A stretch of 64,000 nt of DNA from Isoetes taiwanensis (Eukaryota > Streptophyta > Lycopodiopsida > Isoetales > Isoetaceae), in NCBI GenBank assembly GCA_021234155.1, contig JAJEKV010000293.1:1-64000 (forward strand). The letters run 5' to 3'. Under the pieces are notes generated by a model that saw only the letters and a program-made list of their open reading frames with translations, was not told where the DNA came from and made no database searches. Of this stretch, positions 59,319 to 64,000 are shown piece after piece. The position numbers and the translations under genes are program-made. Position 1 is the first letter of the stretch; every line of letters starts with the position of its first letter.

Positions 59319-60160
59319 TTCTATGTTTAGTTAAGATTAATCTATGCATGCAACCTATGCTTGGTATGGGTCGCATGCGTTGTTACCGATGATGGGACCA
59401 CTACGGTGATCTCTAGGGCGTGGTGTAATGTCAATGTAGGCATAACCGCGTTTCCGCTTGGGCGAGTGGAAGGTAGATTAGAAAGTCTACCTCTGTCCCA
59501 CGGAAGTAGACGACCTCGAGAGAAAGGAGGTCATGAAGGAATGCACTGATAGGAAAAGCACCTCTAGCCCCATATATGCTTTGATAGGAGGAATCAGGCC
59601 TTCACGCCCCATATACTGGGAAGGACCTATCCTCCACGCTGGCAACTAGGGTGTAGGCATGAGCGGCATATAGGCATATAGGCTATTTGTCTCCACGGCC
59701 ATAATGGAAGATTCACCCTCTTCCTACGCCGGGAGATTAGCCATGCATCCATGTAGATAAGTGGGGTGGTCACCATATAACCAAAAGTTTATTAATAATT
59801 AAATGGTACTAACGTAGTGTCGACACCTTGCAGCCAATAGAGCGCTCGGGAGGGGCAAGGAGGTCGAACTATTTAAGACTTGCAACACAAATTTTGTTGG
59901 AATGTGTTGCAAGGAATGAAGAGTACCTCGGGACGCTAATCTTAATTTTGATAAACTTAATTGTCATGTTAAGTGAATTATTGAGTAACCTGTTTTAATG
60001 ATGTTATGAATTGATAAGTTATTTCATAATATAATGGCGTGATAATGTCCTAAAAATATTACCTTAAGGTAATCTTAATAAATGTGTAAGTATTATAGTA
60101 GTTTATAGTATGTATCAGGTTGATTGCAGGTTAGGATGATCCCAAGGTGGGGAGACCCAC
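59319..60160 (+). other. Non-coding 3' region of the chromovirus
   Basis: About 840 bp between the pol stop and the PPT region, with no supported ORF. Short inverted pieces (GTAGATTAGAAAGTCTAC near 59473) and a CCCCATATA repeat (59569, 59608) are visible. Confidence 0.6.
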
Positions 60161-60196
60161 GATGCTGCGGACAGCATCATTTCAAGGTGGGGAGAA
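60144..60196 (+). promoter_or_regulatory. Polypurine tract, duplicated around a hairpin
   Basis: AAGGTGGGGAGAA (60184-60196) abuts the 3' LTR and is the PPT priming plus-strand DNA. A second AAGGTGGGGAGA lies at 60144-60155. Between them is GATGCTG-CGGA-CAGCATC (60161-60178), a perfect 7-bp stem. Confidence 0.85.
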
Positions 60197-61956
60197 TGTG
60201 ACGTTCCAGGACGATATACGGTCCCGGGGCGATATCTTTATCTTGCCTGCGTCGCAGCATTACGCCCCTCCGCCAATCGACGCACGCTAACGTGTAGCCA
60301 GGTGGGTAGCCCTAGGGGGCAACTTGCCAGAAATATGTGCAACTATTAATGTGCACATTTTCCAATGTACACATTAATGTGGGCACACATTTCCATGTGG
60401 ACACTTGATGCCAAGTGGGCCATACCCAAGTGTGCAATTAATGTGCACATTTTCCAATGTACACATTAATGTGGGCACACATTTCCATGTGGACACTTGA
60501 TGCCAAGTGGGCCATACCCAAGTGTGCAATTAATGTGCACATTTTCCAATGTACACATTAATGTGGGCACACATTTCCATGTGGGCACATTTTGCCACCT
60601 AGCCATTAAAGGCAAGTGGGCCCATTACCAATTATCCCACATGCCTAAAGGGGATAATTGGAAACCCTAGCCAACCCCTTGTCTATTAAGGGAGGGAAAC
60701 CCTAACTTGCCCAATTTTCATTTCTAGGGTTTTAGAACTCTGTTTTGGCTGCCTCAATGCCAAAACCGCCTCAGAACTCTCGAGGGAATTGCACCATTAG
60801 TTTCCCTTGATTCGAGCGTTTTGCCAGGATGGTCGGAGGCTCGGGTCGGGGAGGAGCCACTCAAGGATCGTATTTTTGTAATTAGATAGTCTAAACCCTA
60901 TTTCACCATAGAATCGTGAGGGTTTAGCCTATTAAATTGCCCATAGCAGCCTTCTAGATCTCTAGATACCAGCCTCTAACTAAAGAACCTAACTCTATGA
61001 TGTAGATTAGATATAGTTCTTTAGTTCTTCTGTGATGTATATGGATGATGTATCTCTATGAACTCCTTGTATTGGGAAGGGGGGTAGAGACCTAAAGCTT
61101 GGTAGTAGATGCTCCTAGAGTAGCCTCTCTAGCACACTATAGATTCGGCATGTGCACAAGAACCACACCTGGTTGTGGGTGAAGGGGCCAGACTGGCTTA
61201 GAAGGAGGTTCGTGTCCTGACTCTTGAACGATCCCTATGGTGTGTTAGTGCTACCGGGGATCATTGTGACTAGGTCTAATGCCTTGCCACTGCGTGTGGG
61301 CAAGGCATGGGCTCGACACTCGTGAGGCGGTGGATACGGCCTTCCATTGAGTTCAAGTCGAATACGGGCAGTGGCCCTCTAGTCACCGTGAGTCAGCATG
61401 TAGATCTCTGGAGGGAGTGATCCCTACCTGCCCCATCGGAACTGGGGAGATGAAACCCAGGAATAGCCCTTTTGGCTATGCATCCGGCGGGCTACAGTCA
61501 GGTCCCGACACTTTTCAGCCTACTCTGCAAAGTGTGCACAGGAGGGGCGGATGGAGTGGACAACCCTATGCCATGTTCTTATGCCGCCCAAATCCATTGC
61601 CATGAATTACATGCGAAATGATCTCGGAGACCCCAAGCCGGGTCATTCCCTTGAGTCCGAGCCTTGGGTAGAACCCCCATATGTATTGTGCTCACCTTGT
61701 TTATGCAGATGTGATGGACCACCCTTCGAGGTGGCTATGTGCTTATGTTATTTATCGACATGTATGTTTACGCCTAGCAGGCTAGGTAGACCCCGAGGGA
61801 GGCGGGGTAAAATGACCCTTCACTCTTCCCACTTTGGAACCCGCCACGGTTTGCGGTGTCATGTGGAGGCTGTACAGATCGGCATGGAGCTGGTATGGGG
61901 GATGAACTCTGTTTGTATACGGTGAGTGCACCGTGATACACAGTAGGGACGTCACA
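60197..61956 (+). repeat. 3' LTR
   Basis: TGTGACGTTC to ACGTCACA, 1760 bp, collinear with the 5' LTR with many small indels. Tandem 92-bp units start at 60351, 60443 and 60535. Confidence 0.92.
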
Positions 61957-62152
61957 CTCAACGAAAGGGGATGGCGGCATAAGAAATGGAGGCCGAATCC
62001 TAATGATGGACCACGTTATCGACCTCTCAAAGCGATAGACTATGCACGGTTAGTCGAACGAAGCCATTATTGGTTTTGATCCCGCATTGGTAGGAATCCG
62101 TGCACGGGAGCTATTGGCTAAAGAGGCCTCAGAGGATGGAGATGAAACTTGA
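61957..62152 (+). pseudogene. DUF7869-like copy B, 3' end after the insertion
   Basis: After the CTCAA duplication the host sequence resumes in a frame encoding HKKWRPNPNDGPRYRPLKAI and ARLVERSHYWF. With one shift it goes on as DPALVGIRARELLAKEASED, ending at TGA 62150-62152. It fits the tail of copy A (ENNWRENHVDPQRRELVE). This joins the two halves of the gene across 13.6 kb. Confidence 0.55.
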
Positions 62153-62292
62153 GTCTTAAAGGTACAATAAAGTAGTTAATTTTTATTGCTCTCTGCTTTG
62201 TATAGATTAATACAAGTGCTATTATGCACTACGTCTTACATTTTTCTTCTTAACACAAGAGCTCTTACATTATAACATGTTGAACATATGAT

Positions 62293-62535
62293 TCATTCAT
62301 CTTCAGCATCTGTAGTAGTGATCCCTGATATCTCATAGCTATTGCGCTCAGGAAGCCAAATCAGATGGATCATAACACGAATTGACGCAGGGCAACGAAT
62401 CTCAGCGCCCAAAGCTTTTCTTCGCAGGTAGGGATCAAGAAGAAGACCCCTGTCTAGGCAGCCGACAAGATCAGAGTGGCTCATTGAGCACTTGATCGCC
62501 TCGATGTGGTGAACTGATGAAGGCGAAAAATCCAT
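62293..62535 (-). CDS. Small 80-aa protein, tandem paralogue 1
   Basis: ATG at 62535, stop at 62293. Contains HHIEAIKCSMSHSDLVGCLD, LLLDPYLRRKALG and HLIWLPERNSYEISGITT, ending DAEDE. No signal peptide or known domain. A TATAAAAG box lies 37-44 bp upstream of the ATG (62572-62579). It shares layout and about half its key residues with the next gene, so both are probably real. It begins 141 bp after the end of copy B. Confidence 0.6.
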   Translation of the reverse strand: MDFSPSSVHHIEAIKCSMSHSDLVGCLDRGLLLDPYLRRKALGAEIRCPASIRVMIHLIWLPERNSYEISGITTTDAEDE

Positions 62536-62967
62536 GGGAGATGAATGAACTTTAGCCCCGAAGTGAGAAGCTTTTATAGTGAAGTAGAATTATTGAGGTG
62601 AATTATTGGGGTAGACTTTACCGCCATTATTGCGCGTGTATAAGACTGTTGTATACGTACAACTATAATACATCTTTCGAACGGAGATGTGTGTGCTTTT
62701 AAAACATGTTTCGTGGATTTTAATATGGTAGAAGTTTTTGTGCTTGAGTAATTCAGGTGTGATTGAAAATAGGGACTGCTTGCAGATATAGTGGAAGTCG
62801 AAGAGCACACCCTTACACTACACTCAGGTATGATACATCAAACCTTATTCTATGTGCTATTACATCCTTACTTCCTTACAAATACAGTAGTCATCACTGA
62901 TAACATTGATTGTAATACATAGTTCATAGGTACTCATGTCATTATTATATCCTTAGCAGATACAGAT

Positions 62968-63210
62968 TCACTCATCATCAACACCAAAGCTCGTGATGCT
63001 ATTCAGCTCATAGATTTCCTGATCAGGAAGCCAGTAAATGTGGACCACAATACGAGTGAGCTTCTTGCAAGCACTAGCAGGACCATCAGCTTTAGATTGG
63101 AGCCATGGATCAAGATTAATACCATTTCTGGCGCATTCGTTCAGATCGTTGTAGCTCAAGTAGCACTTGAAAGATCGGATGTGCTCTGGACGAGGCATCG
63201 AGGAAGCCAT
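62968..63210 (-). CDS. Small 80-aa protein, tandem paralogue 2
   Basis: ATG at 63210, stop at 62968; same length as paralogue 1. Contains EHIRSFKCYLSYNDLNECAR, INLDPWLQSKADG and VHIYWLPDQEIYELNSITS, ending VDDE. Shared pattern: H-I----KC--S--DL--C---G--LDP-L--KA-G ... WLP----YE---IT---DE. A TATAAAAA box and the leader ATTCATCTTCCATGG match the first gene. Function unknown. Confidence 0.6.
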   Translation of the reverse strand: MASSMPRPEHIRSFKCYLSYNDLNECARNGINLDPWLQSKADGPASACKKLTRIVVHIYWLPDQEIYELNSITSFGVDDE

Positions 63211-63478
63211 GGAAGATGAATGACCTCTACCCCCGAAGCTATTTTTATAGTGAAGTAAAATTATTGATGTGAATTATTGGTGTAGAATGTAGGGCCATTA
63301 TTGGGCTTCTACAAGTATCATGTACATGTACATGTACAAGTATAGCACATCATTTGTATGTATATGTGTAAGTCAATTACCTAATGTTTCTTGGGCTCGA
63401 GAACTATGTGAAAGTATTTGTGCTTGAGCAAAATAGGTGTGCTTAAAATTCTCAAAATTGCGTTATTTTCTCCAATTA

Positions 63479-63886
63479 ATGAAATCATGCTTATTTATAG
63501 GAGCTTCAGATAGATCTAGGTTGGCTAGAGTTGTCACTAGAGCAAAGAAAGTCCCAGTTTTATCTTTTAGGACTGAGCTGGACCTACTAAATGACTATGA
63601 CTATGAAATATCTCATAGTAGGGGCTGTCAGAAGAGACTTTGTTTCTATTTGTGTTCAAGATTTGCTATTAGAGCTGCTGGTGAGGTTTGGAGTGTAATG
63701 GATGTTGATTTAACCATTGAGTCTGATAACTCGAGTGAGTTTTTGCTGTATAATGGAAGAACAAGCAAGAATTGGGGTACAACAATTACCAAATTCGATG
63801 CTTCTCACTTTAGACCTCATATCCTATTGTTTAAATTCGGTTTTTCCGTCAAGTGGAAAATTTTTTGGATTTTTTTTCCAGGTTGA
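63479..63886 (+). CDS. Unrecognised open frame, possibly an internal exon
   Basis: Open with protein-like composition: LARVVTRAKKVPVLSFRTEL, YDYEISHSRGCQKRLCFYLC and GRTSKNWGTTITKFDASHF. A TTTATAG acceptor at about 63500 could start the exon at GAGCTTC, in which case upstream exons are elsewhere. No domain recognised. Confidence 0.3.
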   Translation: MKSCLFIGASDRSRLARVVTRAKKVPVLSFRTELDLLNDYDYEISHSRGCQKRLCFYLCSRFAIRAAGEVWSVMDVDLTIESDNSSEFLLYNGRTSKNWGTTITKFDASHFRPHILLFKFGFSVKWKIFWIFFPG

Positions 63887-64000
63887 TTTTCTAAGGTTTT
63901 GAAGCATTTAACTACCGGAAACAATTTCCGGTATTCCAAAAATCGTGTCCGTGCCTTTTCCTATGATTTGGAAATTTGCATTTGGAGACTTCAACTATAT

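Larger units (their letters stand above)
48363..61956 (+). mobile_element. 13.6-kb Ty3/gypsy chromovirus carrying an H3-like ORF
   Basis: Complete at its ends: TG...CA LTRs with 8-bp inverted termini (TGTGACGT/ACGTCACA), CTCAA target duplication, PBS and PPT. Order inside: palindrome pair, TATA, histone H3-like frame, palindrome pair, TATA, gag-like frames, protease, reverse transcriptase, RNase H, integrase, chromodomain. RT-RNaseH before integrase marks Ty3/gypsy; the C-terminal chromodomain marks a chromovirus. Coding parts carry stops and indels, and the LTRs differ by many small indels, so this copy is old and inactive. It was inserted in the DUF7869-like gene B. Confidence 0.92.

Overview
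The window is nuclear DNA of a land plant, most likely a non-seed plant such as a fern (inference). Evidence: an intronless PLS-type PPR gene, an SMT2-type sterol methyltransferase, a 17-exon katanin p80 gene with GT-AG introns, and chromovirus, copia, LINE and Helitron-like elements in long gene-poor DNA. There are no operons, rRNAs, tRNAs or CRISPR arrays.

Layout. 1-9.6 kb: a PPR gene and SMT2, both on minus. 9.67-11.17 kb: a 1.5 kb polypurine tract. 11.6-20.1 kb: a decayed Ty1/copia element with LINE pieces inside or beside it, including a 4.8 kb LINE whose ORF1 looks like the coiled-coil + RRM + CTD type. 21.0-23.3 kb (minus) and 45.9-48.4 kb (plus): two divergent copies of one large protein family. 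They share a Cys cluster, FSKCNTCI, IIHDKMD, HGHGTG, QLD and GFMMVGH..HD.IDALL; I relate them to the DUF7869-type proteins and propose an RNase H/DDE-like core. 24.4-25.2 kb: a cluster of long palindromes. 25.9-26.9 kb: remnants of an unrecognised gene. 28.7-33.0 kb: the katanin p80 gene, hand-spliced to a closed 725-codon frame. 35.1-39.4 kb: fragments of several genes (NPF-like, CDPK, unknown), all on plus, ending in a Helitron-like 3' terminus. 39.5-41.5 kb: a foldback, a 643-bp duplication and a Crypton-like recombinase remnant. 42.0-45.7 kb: an unrecognised multi-exon gene on minus.

48.36-61.96 kb is one 13.6-kb Ty3/gypsy chromovirus. It has 1.75-kb LTRs, a perfect 5-bp target duplication (CTCAA), an initiator-Met-type PBS and a PPT. 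It sits inside the second DUF7869-like gene, whose 3' end resumes at 61957. Between its 5' LTR and gag it carries an extra, frame-broken reading frame that begins with the histone H3 tail (MARTKQTARK) and ends with an H3 histone fold (about 39 of 70 positions identical to canonical H3 by hand count). This frame and the next one (gag-like) are each preceded by two 67-bp palindromes and a TATAAATA box. The pol gene ends in a chromodomain, so the element pairs an H3-like protein with an H3-tail reader module. I consider this the most notable content of the window. 62.3-63.2 kb holds two tandem 80-aa paralogues with matching promoters.
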